Source: Dermanyssus gallinae (Eukaryota > Arthropoda > Arachnida > Mesostigmata > Dermanyssidae). From it: a stretch of DNA of 64,000 nt. Each line of letters begins with the position of its first letter. The first letter of the stretch is position 1. The stretch lies in contig QVRM01001031.1 in assembly GCA_003439945.1 (NCBI GenBank), forward strand, positions 1 through 64,000, given 5' to 3'. The position numbers and the translations under genes were made by a program. A model generated the notes under the pieces. That model saw nothing but the letters and a program-made list of their open reading frames with translations. It made no database searches and was not told the origin of the DNA. Below, in pieces: positions 22,740-33,720 of this stretch.

Positions 22740-23060
22740 CGGGGAACTTGCTATGGAGCTCTAAGGCGACTGTTTACATTGATAAGGTGGCCAGAATCAC
22801 GGCCGCGTTACCTCGCTCTATCTCCAGGGGTAGCCGCTGGCTGGCCTTTCGTAGCCAGTTTTTTTAAATACGTTTTTATGCTTCAGACATCTATTCAGAT
22901 AGAAACTAGCTTCGTCAGAAAGGATAGATTTTTTTTTACAAAATCAACATCACGCTGCATAGTGGAAAGCCCAATTGGCGATCTTCAACCACTCCTGATG
23001 ATCCGTAGGCTTGGTGCATAACATACTGAGCCTGCTCTGTGAAACTTTTGCAGAAGCTTA
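22740..23060 (-). pseudogene. Possible DDE transposase fragment
   Basis: On the minus strand a frame gives LSDEASFYLN followed by HKNVFKKTGYERPASGYPW. The F/L-SDEA-x-F motif marks the first catalytic Asp of many mariner and Tc-type transposases. An upstream stretch reads FHRAGSV and TGSV-like words that could be the linker. The following sequence does not match the expected WxxENP clearly, and stops are frequent. The call is tentative. Confidence 0.3.
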
Positions 23061-23285
23061 CAGATGACATTCTTATAAGGCCAGTTATGTCGATCTTAAA
23101 TTGCACAAAGAGCCTACCAACATGCCCGTTTCCCTTTTCGTATTAAGTTCTCACAATATATATGCAATCTTCAGTCGAGTAACGTTTCATCTTGGATTTG
23201 GCAACCCTATTCTCTTCTGTTTACGAAGAGAACGAATCGCGGAGAAGGTAGAGTTTAGCGCGGGAAGATGCTTGATAATTTGGAC

Positions 23286-23320
<35 letters not shown>

Positions 23321-24299
23321 GAAAGCAAGAGCTGAACATTTTTGCGTTCATCATTGTAGGATGTCGTAGTTCTCTAGTACGATTTAGTAAGGATCGTTAT
23401 AGCTTCTATGTGTTTGCTCTGAAAGCAAAAAATTACATACAACCGCAATGTGGTGAGCGTCCAATACGTTACGCGAGTGACAGTGCAGCACGGAGTGGAT
23501 ACATAAAAAATATTAAAAGTATAATCTTTTACTTAGGTTCATTCTTAGACATATCAAAGACCTTATTTTTACAACAAAAAGAACGGCAAAGCTTTACACT
23601 TCATCTCGCGTGAGAGCTGAGCCAACCATTTACCCAACTTTGACAACTACTTGCGGTATCTCTAGTGGTAAAGGAAATCATATATATATCATATTGCTAC
23701 TCCAACTTACTTGACATTTCGGTACGATATATCGCGGCTCCGTTGGTTTCGTCGATCAATGTATCAATCCGATATGTGCGTGTTATTAGCTAGCATGTTA
23801 GGACATTAGGACTAGAAGTAGTTAGTCATTGTTGTCGCTGTTGCATTTGAACTAGAGGCTAAAGCGGTTTTGCCTCGATTTGTCGTTCCAGACGTCGTAC
23901 GTTTGGAGGATATCCCTATTTTTTTGAGTTATCTATCGAAGTTGCACTGCACAATATGAATATTACAATTAGTAAGCATACGACAGTATCACCTCATGAT
24001 AAACGCCATGATTACGAATTAACGCAGTGAGCTGGTTGGTACGAGAGCATACGAGAGCTGGCGACCTGAACTCACGTACACTTCAGCCCATTCTGTAAAT
24101 TCCTGACTCTCGACTAGTAAGGTGGCAGCTTGCCTTCTACGCACTTGCCAAGTTCGCATTATCGACAAGCAGACACGCAGTAAGTGTTCGGCCGTTCTCC
24201 ATGTTTGTTGCGTGACTCGATAACTGGCATCGAAAGAGAGTACGACCGGCATGACGGCGGCGCCCACCAGTGAGTGCGCTGTGTTTTTTTATGTAGCTT
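23061..24299. other. No recognisable gene; contains an (AT)n array at 23290-23319
   Basis: A 170-codon open frame (23101-23613) runs through the (AT)n array as Tyr-Ile repeats. It has no family motif, so I do not call it a gene. The rest holds nothing I can name. Confidence 0.5.
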
Positions 24300-24368
24300 C
24301 GTGATAAAGAGCTTTCACCAGAGGAGTGGGAGAGTGCCAGTCTCCACTCACACGGGCTCTTTATCACG
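24300..24368. repeat. Stem-loop: 13-bp perfect arms with an inner stem
   Basis: CGTGATAAAGAGC (24300-24312) pairs exactly with 24356-24368. Inside, GAGTGGGAGA and TCTCCACTC form a second stem with one bulged base around a GTGCCAG loop. The whole 69-base structure has hairpin-precursor size. Nothing else in the flanks explains it. Confidence 0.75.
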
Positions 24369-25245
24369 CCTTTGGTGGGTGTAGTGTGGCCTTTGGTGAT
24401 AACGTTCAGGACAAGGTTTCGAATTGCGCCCCCTGGCCGCCGAAGGGCGTGAGCTTCCGGCGCTGGCTAGGGACTCCGTCGGCCCAGACTGAGGTATACG
24501 AAGCGTCTACTGACGGGCGTGGTTTGACAGCTAGACAGCAATGATGGTGCCTTTTGTCAAGGCAGCTGCATGCTGATTAGAGCTACAAATGATTACTTTA
24601 GAATTGCAAATTATTAAGTTGGGTTTTACGTCTGGCACCAGAACGCTTGCTTAAACATGTGGACATTGTACTTTTGACGGCAACTTTTATTCAATAGGAA
24701 CTACATTTCGATAGGATGCAAGGCTTCCATCTGCTAGCGGGTCTGGCTTCTACAATTGAACGTGATAAAGTTATGGATATCGTGTTGCACAATCTTCCAC
24801 ATCTTACGAAACTTTAGGAATGCAAGGTTCTTGATATTCTATACGGATTCTGGCCGGGAGCGCGACCCGCGTCGGTAGCCGACAATTTATTTGTCAAGGC
24901 GGCTAGATTTACATTCACTTACACGCGAATCAAGGCCACTGAGATTAACTTCTGACGTTGACCAGAGGAATCATACTTTGGAGGCCACCGACTCTGTCAA
25001 GACTCTGTCATGATTATTTATAAGTGCAGGCGAAGGTGGGTGCGGCCCTGATGTCTAGATAGATGCTGATTGTAGTGCGCTCCAAGATCGACAGAGAGCA
25101 ACCTACGGGAAACTTCTAATGAGGAGTAAGAGGAGGGGAAGTAGATACGTATGCTTGAAATAGCGGAACGTAAACCTCATGTATACATTGTTTATCGGCA
25201 GAAGAAAAGCATGTCCAGCATGACAAAGAAGCAGTTACGATAACA
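24369..25245. other. No recognisable feature
   Basis: Mixed-composition sequence without motifs in either strand that I could support. Confidence 0.45.
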
Positions 25246-25249
25246 GTTT

Positions 25250-26260
25250 ACTGCCTTTCTCGTCGATGCAAAGGCCCCCGCACTAGACTTAGTTTTGAGC
25301 AACCGCTTACTTTGAAGCAACACCACATAGATTCGCCGTTTACGATGAAAGAGGTTGTGCAGATCATATGTGGGCTACCTATACGGACGTCTTTCAGTCG
25401 GACGTTAAACAAGTGTGGGCTGTACTCTGGGGCCAATTGCATGCCATATTTATTGATTATGTCAAAGCTTTCGGCAAAGCGACAAAGAAACATGCCTTCA
25501 TCGTAAGGAACTGCAAATAAATTTGCGGCAGGCAGAAGCCATTCAGTTTTGCCGTTGAGGTCAATTAGCTGCAGCACAAGTAGCACCCTGAACCTCTGGA
25601 TCATATTAACTTCTTTCCATATTTAGGTACTACATTATATGGGTAAGACCTTTACCCAGCATATCGGATATAGGTGTCAGGCGTCTATTGGTTCTATTCT
25701 AAACAGAGGCGAAAGACTTTCCTAGACCGACTCTGAGTGCGGTAGTGCGTCTTTTTGAGCTTAAGATTGTACGATTGTTGCGCTACAGCCTTGGAAGTGT
25801 GTGGGATCAGCAGATATAAAGCAGATACATTGCTTGCCGCCGACGGCAAAAACCGCTTTGTGTGCCTGTCAGTTGCGGTTGCGGAACTGCACTGGATGAA
25901 ATCAGAGGCCTGGGCTTAGGTCACCTATTACAAGACCATTTCTGCTTTTCTTGTTGGAGCGGCAAAGAAAGTGACTGAGCCCTCGGCAGAAGTAGCGCAG
26001 TAAGATGTGTATTTATTTCGCCAAAGAGCTTTGGGATGGAATGACATGCACTAGTTGCCACGTGTACTCAAGGATACTGTGCGTGGCTATTATCATTTGG
26101 TATGTTCGACCCATGGATTTCACCAGATTGGCGATCAATGCCAACCGTTGCCGGTTCTGCTTGCAGACGTGCGCCAATTGTCATGCAGCGAGCTGCCAGG
26201 CGCTATGGCAGGTTTTGCATTTTTTGCTCGGTAGGACGGTCGCCAAAATGTTTAAATTCC
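25250..26260 (+). pseudogene. LINE-C fragment, heavily decayed
   Basis: AIFIDYVKAFGKATKK (about 25440) fits the first catalytic RT motif FIDxxKAFD, with Gly replacing the final Asp of the motif. After a gap that removes the YADD region, FFPYLGTTLYG marks the post-RT segment, then LSAVVRLFELKIVRLLRYSLGS, which aligns with SLAAAIRLFDLKAAPVATYGTD in the 36.7-kb copy. A C-terminal Cys-rich end, NANRCRFCLQTCANCHAASC near 26140-26200, is a possible zinc-binding tail. Stops and frame changes are frequent. Confidence 0.6.
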
Positions 26261-26354
26261 TATATAATGACAATACAACACGAAAAATAAATGTCTACGA
26301 CGTTTGTAAAACCAAGAAAAAGAAGAAAAAAAAAAATATATATATATATAAAAG

Positions 26355-26532
26355 AAATACTTTTTGGGCTGACGCCCAGCCAAGATATAACATCCACGGG
26401 ACTGCTTTTCGCATTGCTTCATAGACGGACCCCCATAAATACAAATGTGCAATGGCGGTTCGAACCCGCGCACCTATGTATCTCCTCCGGTTGCGAGGCG
26501 CAGGGAATGCAGTACGCCACGGGGCTCGACAC
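26355..26532 (-). mobile_element. SINE-1 copy
   Basis: On the minus strand it reads GTCGAGCCCCGTGGCGTAC, CTCGCAACCGGAGGAGA, GTGCGCGGGTTCGAACC (B box) and the body TATGGGGGTCCGTCTATGAAGC, ending GTCAGCCCAAAAAG. It matches the copies at 48.8, 49.0, 49.3, 54.1 and 54.6 kb. Confidence 0.85.
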
Positions 26533-26539
26533 ATATATA

Positions 26540-26616
26540 CAGGGTGTGACAGAAACATTTGAAGAGCGATATACAGAATTGTAGAGTTCGTTAGAGCAAA
26601 TGTTTTTTACCCCCTG
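26540..26616. mobile_element. 77-bp miniature mariner-like element
   Basis: It starts CAGGGTGTGACAGAAAC, continues TTTGAAGAGCGATATACAGAATTGTAGAG like the left arm of the fold-back element, and ends in ACCCCCTG. Both sides are TATATA. Only about the outer 70 bases of the arm plus an opposite terminus are retained. Confidence 0.7.
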
Positions 26617-26639
26617 TATATATATATATATATATATAT

Positions 26640-28250
26640 ATAGTACCCTGAAATGATAATTTAATTTATTTACTATAGTATCGGTATTAACAAGTAATCT
26701 ACAGGTCTTAGAATTTAGTGTTCAAACTACGCAGATAATTCACGCGTTCCTGCAGTAATTGTGCGTCGATTGACGCGTATCATGTCGCGTGATAACGGTT
26801 GTATATTAAATAATGTTCTGTCTGGTATGAGGTCCTCCGTAAAGGTTCCGTCTTTCGACGCAATGCTAACGCTAGTGTCGCCGATGCGCTCCTAAGTAGT
26901 CCAAGCGCACCCTGTATAAAACTATTCTTAACTTGGTCGATGTCCTTGGGGTCTATCAGTTTAAGGTGAGACGCAATCACTTGTAAGATATATCGGAGGA
27001 TTAGTGCAACTTTTATATTAAATAGATTGACAGCAATCTTTAGGTCGTTGTCACGGAGTTCTCCAAAGAGCATTATAGCTGCCGTTGTTTTGGCCATTTG
27101 CTTTTTTCTATGTGCCTGCCAAACGAGAGTCTTAGAGTAAAAGTCACTTCCAAGTATATTATTATCATCATTTATTAAAATCACCTTGTACATAGTCAAT
27201 AGTCAGATGTTAGAATAAAAACAATATCACTGCGAGAGGCTTCTTTGAGAGATCATACGTGGGCGGATTGCCCCGTGATACTTTGTGCAAAAGGCCCCGC
27301 ACCGAGTACATATACATGACAGGTGGGGGTCGTGAAAGCCTTGTGTTGCGCACGGGACGTAGTGGAACCCGTGCACTCCCAAAAATGGGAAATAACTTAC
27401 TGTTCCTACAAAGATGCCGTTTATTTTTATGCGGCGCTCTGCGGTGGCATTTGTCCCTCCATGACTGAAACGTAGGAGTTTAGTATTGTTTATATTTATT
27501 GTCAGTCGATTCTTATTGCTCCGCTTTGCCGTTTCACTAAGATAGAACTGTAAGTGGTCTCGGGATTTTGCGAGAACGACCAGGTCTGATCTGCATAGAA
27601 CGCATGTGGTGCTCCAATATATCATGTATGAGGTTATACATCGGCCCGTAATTGCGTGTCTGCTATGAATTACTTGCAAGGGCGATGCATGGGTACGCTG
27701 TCAAGGGCGGTTTTGAAGTCAATAAATGCTGCCTAGGTCATTTTCCCTTGAGCCCGCCGTTTTTTACGAGGTCCAGTACAAACTTCAGAGCGTCTGCAGT
27801 TAAGCGTTTTTGAAGAAATCCATATTGTTTGGTGAGCAGTTTATCGATTGTGCACTCGTAGAACCTTGGGGCGATGGGTAAAGTTAGTACTTTATATATC
27901 GCGCTTGTTAAAGAGAGGCCTCGGTATAATTTTGGGTCCATAGCATCTCCTTTATCCTTATATATAGGCTGTAGGTAGCTCTTTCTCCACTCATCTGGTA
28001 TTTTACCCTCGCGTATGCACATATTGTAAAACTTTGTTAATAGGAAGCATTCAAGTGCTCGTACACGATTTGGTCTGGCCCTGATGACCTGTTATTCTGC
28101 TTTGTTGTAACTGTTGATCTCACTTCGGCTTCCGTAAAATGGATGAATTCAGATTCGGGGTCTCTCCTCGGGAGGGCCGTCTTACAGCCGAGAAGATTTG
28201 TGAAATAAGTCGTCCATTCATTGCCATTAATTAGTGGGTTACCTGTGGCC
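26640..28250 (-). pseudogene. LINE-A copy with internal RT deletion and a nested insertion
   Basis: On the minus strand the order is SSGPDQIVYEHLN (28.1 kb), GKIPDEWRKSYLQPIYKD, KLYRGLSLTSAIYK, KQYGFLQKRLTADALKF, FIDFKTALDSVP, GPMYNLIHDIL, then directly APHAFYADQ. About 80 codons including the AQGD motif are deleted between the last two. YADQ replaces YADD. NRLTININNTKLLRFSHGG follows, then FPFLGV, a nested insert (27154-27373), LGSDFYSKTLVWQAH, and DLKIAVNLFNIK...IASHLKLIDPKDID to LLRSASATLAL. The zinc-knuckle end is lost. The copy cannot be active. Confidence 0.82.
27154..27373 (-). mobile_element. Nested LINE 3'-end insertion inside LINE-A
   Basis: The LINE-A frame stops matching at FLGV and resumes 220 bp later at LGSDFYSK. 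The borders are near-identical 9-mers, CACTCCCAA at 27374-27382 and CACTTCCAA at 27145-27153, consistent with a target duplication with one change. The insert, read on the minus strand, carries a Cys-rich stretch CICTRCGAFCTKYHG, then a stop and TTTTAATAAATGATGATAATAATA, which looks like a 3' end with a short tail. Confidence 0.65.
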
Positions 28251-28254
28251 GGGC

Positions 28255-28745
28255 GTGTCGGGAAGAGAAGCGACGGCCTTTATACGCTGTCTCGTACAAG
28301 ACGCATTCTTGTAATATTCCGCTTGTGGTATTTTATGATACTAATGATAAAACGAGCTAACATTAAGCCAGTAGTCAAATTATATTTAAAAAAATGTGAG
28401 CATTGCTAAAATATGATATGTGTACCAATTTTAATAAAATGTATGTTATTGATTTGTTCCACGCAACACACCACTCACAAAGGTAACCAACCAAAAGCGC
28501 ACGACTGTACAACCTAAACAGATTGGACCCATAACGGTCGTTGCGATGCGGAGAGCTGCTTTTTGATCTTTTGCTTCGGTTTTAGTATTTGCTTCTTCAA
28601 ACCTGAAAGAAACTGTGTCGGCCATACATATACTCGTATGTCTGAGTTTGCCGTCGAATTTATCTAGGAAGTCCTAGAATCAGTACCGCCGTGGCGAAGC
28701 ATATTATAAGCAAGTTAAAAACCTGGTTCGTATAAGTGCTACGCA
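28255..28745. other. No recognisable feature
   Basis: Sequence between the 5' limit of the LINE-A copy and SINE-2. No motif seen. Confidence 0.45.
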
Positions 28746-28748
28746 ATT

Positions 28749-29031
28749 GTAGTGGCGGCGGCTTAGGCTAACGCACCGTTCGAAACGGGGCGTTGCCATG
28801 GTAACCACGGTTAGCAAAACATCGTAGTTCAAGCCCTGGCCGTGCAGGTTGAATTTGTTAGACGTGATTGTCATTGCCTTGTTGCTATATAACTCTGCTG
28901 GAGAAAGCCTATATAATTCCAGTACGAGAACGCGATGACGATAGATACATTTAGACGATATCGTGCCACAGCCAACTTAACCCATTACGAGCGTCTAAAA
29001 TGTGGTTGTCAGAGCGTAAAAGAAAAAAATG
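28749..29031 (+). mobile_element. SINE-2 copy
   Basis: It starts TGTAGTGGCGGCGGCTTAGG, has TAGTTCAAGCCCTGG as B box, shares the body CTCTGCTGGAGAAAGCC and CGAGAACGCGATGACGATAG with the copy inside LINE-A at 12.1-12.4 kb, and ends with a mostly A tail. Base differences between the two are scattered. Confidence 0.85.
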
Positions 29032-29670
29032 CACATCCAGGGAATTTGTAGTCGGCTCCATGACTTCATGAGATTATTTTTTATCGTTTGTCGTCCTTCA
29101 CCAAACTGGGTTCTTTTAGCACTTACCAGGTATATACTATCTTAGGATAAGCGAACAATCCTGAACTTTAAACTAAATATTCAATTTATCTAGCAAATAT
29201 TTGTTATTGCTACGATTAATTGCTACTTAGCGCACTTGACTTGTACACCATTTCTAGGAAGCCTGCGGCCAGGTCGCTGCCATTGTCGTTGATTAGTTGC
29301 CCAGGTCTTTGTGGGATTTACTGCAGCGTGCGCAAAATCGAAGATAGAGGCGGGAGACTTGTTAGATATGTAGAAGGCTTTCCAGGTAAGTCCGCCTTGC
29401 ATCGGAAAGCATGCTATTTACACGTCTGCTGTGCAGCACGTGCTGTCGCGCCGGTCGGTCGCGTCAACTTTTTTGGGGTGAGTGGAAAAATGCTTTTTCG
29501 CGCATCCGAAGCAGGTAGTGTGGGACTCGATGACGGTGCTGCTGGCATATTACCTAATAAAAACCTCTCACCTAGATGGCCTCAAAAAAAGGTAAGTTGC
29601 TCGAATGGTTCTTTAATACTACGGCAACCCTTACTTCTCCCGTAGGGTTGCGTGGGCGGAGCGGTCTGCA
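29032..29670. other. No recognisable gene; one 141-codon open frame
   Basis: The frame at 29220-29645 (plus) is longer than most here but shows no domain, no repeat and no recognisable motif. It could be chance or a host exon. I do not assign a function. Confidence 0.4.
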
Positions 29671-30365
29671 TTAAATCTTTTCGTTTAGTGATGTTCGCGG
29701 CAAAAAAAATGGCGGCTGTGGCCAGAAGCGCCACAACTGGTATTTTGCTTCGCTGGAGAGGGCAATGTTGTGTCTCTCTAAAGTTAGTTTGACTCGTGGG
29801 AGGGGGGGGGGGGGGCGTTTCTGTCTGTTTAGAAATATTGCGACCGTTTTGTGTGGGACTAGGTGAAGTCCATACGGAGTGAGCCAGATGGAGATGTCTT
29901 GCAGGGCGCTAATTGCTGTCTTCTCCAATTCCCTGGAACCTTGCGACGTAATCACAATAGCCAAATTATCTGCATAGGCTATGGACATAACGTTAGAAGA
30001 ATGAGGGAGACGTAGGACATGGTCGCGCGCAACGTTCCATAAAGTTGGGCCCAGCAAGGAGCCCTGGGGGACCCCTGCGGTGACAGGATATGACTTGCCT
30101 TAATAGGCAACCGTACGTTGTGACAGGTAAGGTGCTAAAATCTGTCTAAGATAGAGCGATATATAAACACGTGCTAGCGCGTCATTTATGGAGTTCCATG
30201 AGGTGGAGTTAAAAGCGTTTTTGATCAAAGTTTGTCAAGTAGGATTGCTAGGCAGAGCAATCTCGTTTCTGAACGAGTGCCTCTTTGGGTTTCGGCTATG
30301 GTTAAAATATTTAGAATTGCGTCACGACTTAGGAAGACTGGCCTCAACGGAAATTTGACATCTTG
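29671..30365 (-). pseudogene. R1-like LINE RT fragment
   Basis: The minus strand reads DAILNILTIAETQRGTRSET and CLAILLD, then after a frame change KNAFNSTSWNSINDAL, YLRQILAPYLSQRTVAY, VTAGVPQGSLLGPTLWNVARD, VMSIAYADNLAIVITSQG and WLTPYGLHLVPHKTVAIFLNR. NAFNSxSW, GVPQGSxLGP and GLxLxPxKT are R1-type RT marks. YADD is YADN here, so the second catalytic Asp is lost. A run of 14 G (about 29802-29815) falls in the stretch after NRQKRPPPP, and matching ends there. Confidence 0.8.
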
Positions 30366-30879
30366 AGATCTATATTACTGAGTTCCTTTGGGAAAAAGCT
30401 CTATGCTCCAGTCATCACGTACAAACAAGACGGCACGGCTGTCACCACAGTTTGTGCTACACGCATTCAACTGTCAGACGCATCTGCGATTCCTGCACAA
30501 TCTTTTGAAGTAGGTTGGATACGATAGTTTTGGCCTTAGGAACTTGTCCAAATAATTTATCTCCTGTGGCGAGGGAGAACATTTTCCTAAGAGCGATGGT
30601 CGTGAGGAAATTAACACACAAATATTTCCTGCACTTGTTAGTCTCCGTCAACTTGACCGCATAACCAGCATAGATCGCACTGTAGCTATTTTAATAGATG
30701 CCAGGGGTTAGCCACAGTTGCGTCTCAGGCAAGAGCCCGATCGTTTTCAATGATGTCACGCTTATGTCATTTAGTCTCTTAGTCCCGTCTGGACTAAGCC
30801 CTCTCATGGCCTTCAGCCAAGCTCCGGACCCAAGCTCCGCAGATACCTCCTTGAGTCTTGCTTTGTTCGTTTTTCTGTG

Positions 30880-30882
<3 letters not shown>
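30366..30882. other. No recognisable feature
   Basis: Flank of the R1-like fragment. It may hold more distant RT sequence, but I could not read any motif. Confidence 0.4.

Positions 30883-30939
<57 letters not shown>
30883..30939. repeat. (AT)n microsatellite
   Basis: About 28 uninterrupted units, followed by a CT-rich tract at 31021-31066. Confidence 0.97.
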
Positions 30940-30942
<3 letters not shown>

Positions 30943-31299
30943 TTTATTTGTAGTTTCGCTATCTTCTACTGTTCATATCTCATCAATCAAGCGTTTTATT
31001 GAGCCCATCTATGCAGGCAGTTCTCTCTCTCTCTCTGTCTCTCTTCTTTCCCCTCTTTCTCTTTAGCTCTTATGTAACTATTAGATTAAGGCAATTATCG
31101 TGATTGTGAGCATTGCCATTACTGGAAAAAGAGGATGCTGCGGCGAGGTGGCCAGCCATGACATAGCTTTTTATGACACGGCTACGAATGGCTCTAGAGG
31201 TTTGATTTGTGGCATTACCTGCGATCATGAAGGCATCACACACACACGCTCTTATATAGACAGATACAGCATCACGAGAAGGTGACACAGGAGCAGCTA

Positions 31300-32566
31300 A
31301 TCGTCGTCGTCGTGGTCGTCGTAGTGTCCAACGTAGATGTCGTAGAACCACAACACGAGATGTTTACGCTTGACGGGTGAATGCCGAGGAGGACAGAGCT
31401 ACCTAGAGCACCAACGGATACGATGTTGCGCGCGGCTGCACGGCATCAGCTGTACGTACAATAGCAAGCCGTTTAGCCAAACGAGCGGCCGAAGAGAGTC
31501 CCGAACGGCTCTTTGTCGATGTAGCTGACTTTGGCGTCCCGCCACAGCGGCAAAGTGGAGCTAGAGCACCTCGAGTTGCTCGCGCTCAGGACAACAACGA
31601 CGGCGATTTAACGACGGTCGTCGATGGCCCCTTTCACGAACCCCCAACCCCGGGCGGCCAGGGAACCTCAGAGAAAATGCTAACTGCTGCTGCTGGTGCT
31701 GGTCGGCCGAAGGGCGAATCCGTGAGATGACGGGACGATCCATGAGATGAGAGACCAACCATCATTGCCAGATCACCTTTATCATCATCGTCATCAACTT
31801 CATCATGGCCACCACCATAGCCTCCGCCGCTGCCGCACTCAGTATCATCGCCGGCATCACCAATAACATTAACAGCAACACCAACAACAACAACAACAAC
31901 ACCAACACCAACAACAACGACCAGCAACGACAAATAAGGCTACAAACGCATCGCGCATTTGTACGTCGCAGAGACGGCAATCTACCGGATGGACGCTGTT
32001 CTGATTGATGGCGGTCTTTTGGCCGTCGATCGTGTTGTTTGTCGTTCTCGTCATCGTCATCGTCGTCGTCGTCGTCGTTGTCGTCATCGATGACGACTTC
32101 GATCGTGCGTTTGTGCCGCTTGTCGTGTAGCTCGAGCTTCACCACCATTATCATCATCGACATAGCTACACTGCTGCTGCCGCTGCTGCTGCTGCTACTG
32201 CTGCTACGACGACACAGCTATGGGCGCCACAGCTGGTTACGAGTCGAGCGGAGCGGACCCAGCCGGTCACCTACGAGCTGCTACAACTACTACAATAGCT
32301 ACTACGACGACGACGACGACGACTACTACTGCCACGAGTATTATTATAACTCCAACATGAGTACCATGCCTAAGTGGCAAGCTTCGACTTAGCTAACCGA
32401 TATGATTATTAGAATATGATTGGTGGTGATCTTAATCACGACGACGTCTAGCGTCCGAACCACTACGTCGCGCGGCCGCCGCCACCGCCGCCGCCTGCTG
32501 CTGCATACCCGCCGCTACCGCCAGAAACGGAACCTGAATTCGTCGCGAATGGCAGATAATTACCCG
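31300..32566. repeat. Trinucleotide-repeat island (CGT, CAT, AAC, GCT, CGA types)
   Basis: Several short triplet arrays follow one another: CGTCGT near 31300, ATC near 31780, AACACC at 31865-31920, CGTCATCGT at 32040-32090, GCTGCT at 32170-32205 and CGACGACGA near 32300. They give long open frames on both strands that translate to Ser, Asn, Thr, Asp or Leu runs. Such frames are expected from any triplet array and are not evidence of genes. Confidence 0.8.
32441..32559 (+). CDS. Candidate terminal exon with a Pro/Ala-rich peptide
   Basis: After a possible acceptor (gacgtctag) the frame reads RPNHYVARPPPPPPPAAAYP and then PLPPETEPEFVANGR before a stop. Upstream frames in the same island give MGATAGYESSGADPAGHL. 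The composition is more protein-like than the pure triplet runs around it. No family is recognised and no polypyrimidine tract supports the acceptor strongly, so this is only a candidate host exon. Confidence 0.2.
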
Positions 32567-32695
32567 ATAGGATCATGGGTGGCTTCCTACGACCGCTATT
32601 ACGTGTCGCTGCTACGGGTGCACAAATCGATTATTTGTTTAGACCTTACGGGCTTCGAGTAAAAGACAGACGTATCTATTAACTGCTTATGGAAT

Positions 32696-32702
<7 letters not shown>

Positions 32703-32757
<55 letters not shown>
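32703..32757. repeat. (AT)n microsatellite
   Basis: About 27 uninterrupted units downstream of the triplet island. Confidence 0.97.
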
Positions 32758-32759
<2 letters not shown>

Positions 32760-32760
<1 letters not shown>

Positions 32761-33380
32761 TTAAACATTCGTACATAAGTGTACATTGTAAAAGTTTATG
32801 CCCAAAAGGCAACTGTCCAAACGGGTGCTACAGTGCGATAATATAAATGGTTTTTTAAAGAAGGCTGTCGGCTGATCTTGGTTTTCGTTGATAACCCTTG
32901 TATTAGTGGTGCTACGAAGGCGGGCAAGGAAGGACTTCGCAGACCTTGCTTCCGGCTATGATTCACACTCTAAGGCTTATCGGAATCTAATTCTTCATAG
33001 GACGGAAGACGTCTTCGGCAAGATTTACAATTTTTGGACTTGTTTCTCAGGGTCAAACTGCTTTAGACCACGTCCTAGCGAGAACTGCAGGCTCTAGTAT
33101 GATCTCCTTAACGGCACACACGATGCCCGGTGTGCATCAAAACGTTCAACAAATCTAGCTGTTTATTCAATTGCGGGTATTACGGCAGTGACGTGGTGCA
33201 ACTGAAGATACCTGTATATAGACTCTGTAAGACGGTTTCAGTCCCAGCTACTTGAATTAGGTCTAAACCTTCGAAAGCTCTATCAAGTCCTTGAAAGTGC
33301 GCCTAAAGACAAATAGAGAGCGAATAGACTGTATTAGAGTTATTAATGAATTCGTGAAAATAAATTTAAATACTAGTAAA
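32760..33380. other. No recognisable feature
   Basis: No motif seen apart from a short open frame (32888-33097) that I cannot assign. Confidence 0.4.
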
Positions 33381-33384
33381 GCTC

Positions 33385-33690
33385 ATCAAAGCTAATATTT
33401 TATCCAATAAAACATGATCTCTGAGAAGACATGTTTCGGCGTGAGTATGACATTACTGAAATCTGTGACACGGGTGTTCTTGCGCAACATAGGAGCACAA
33501 ATATGCCATTGCAAGACACAATCAGCCGTTTTATACAAAAACCAAGCACATTGTTGTGTTCGAGAAAATGTTGGTTCTTCAGAACGTTTAGAAGCGAATT
33601 CTCAAAAATGAAAGTTATTTTATTAGATTTCACGTCTAATACCTCAAAATCATAACCCACAACTAAGCACACACAACTAGTTTACATCTT
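33385..33690 (+). mobile_element. Terminal-arm fragment of the mariner-like family, beside its transposase
   Basis: CTCTGAGAAGACATGTTTCGG, GAGTATGACATTACTGAAATC, GTGACACGGGTGTTCTTGCG and CATAGGAGCACAAATATGCC are diverged matches to the left arm of the fold-back element (14.17-14.27 kb). ACCTCAAAATCATAACCC matches further in. The transposase relic follows directly, in the orientation expected of a terminal arm plus gene. The outermost CAGGGTGT end is not visible here. Confidence 0.65.
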
Positions 33691-33720
33691 AAAATTCGTC
33701 CAGAGTGTGCTGAGAGCCAA

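Noticed and set aside
23101..23613. 170-codon plus-strand frame as a host gene
   Set aside because: It passes through an (AT)n array, lacks motifs, and no splice context supports it.
29220..29645. 141-codon plus-strand frame as a gene
   Set aside because: No family signature, and the flanks are SINE-2 and an R1-like relic. Kept only as an unassigned frame.
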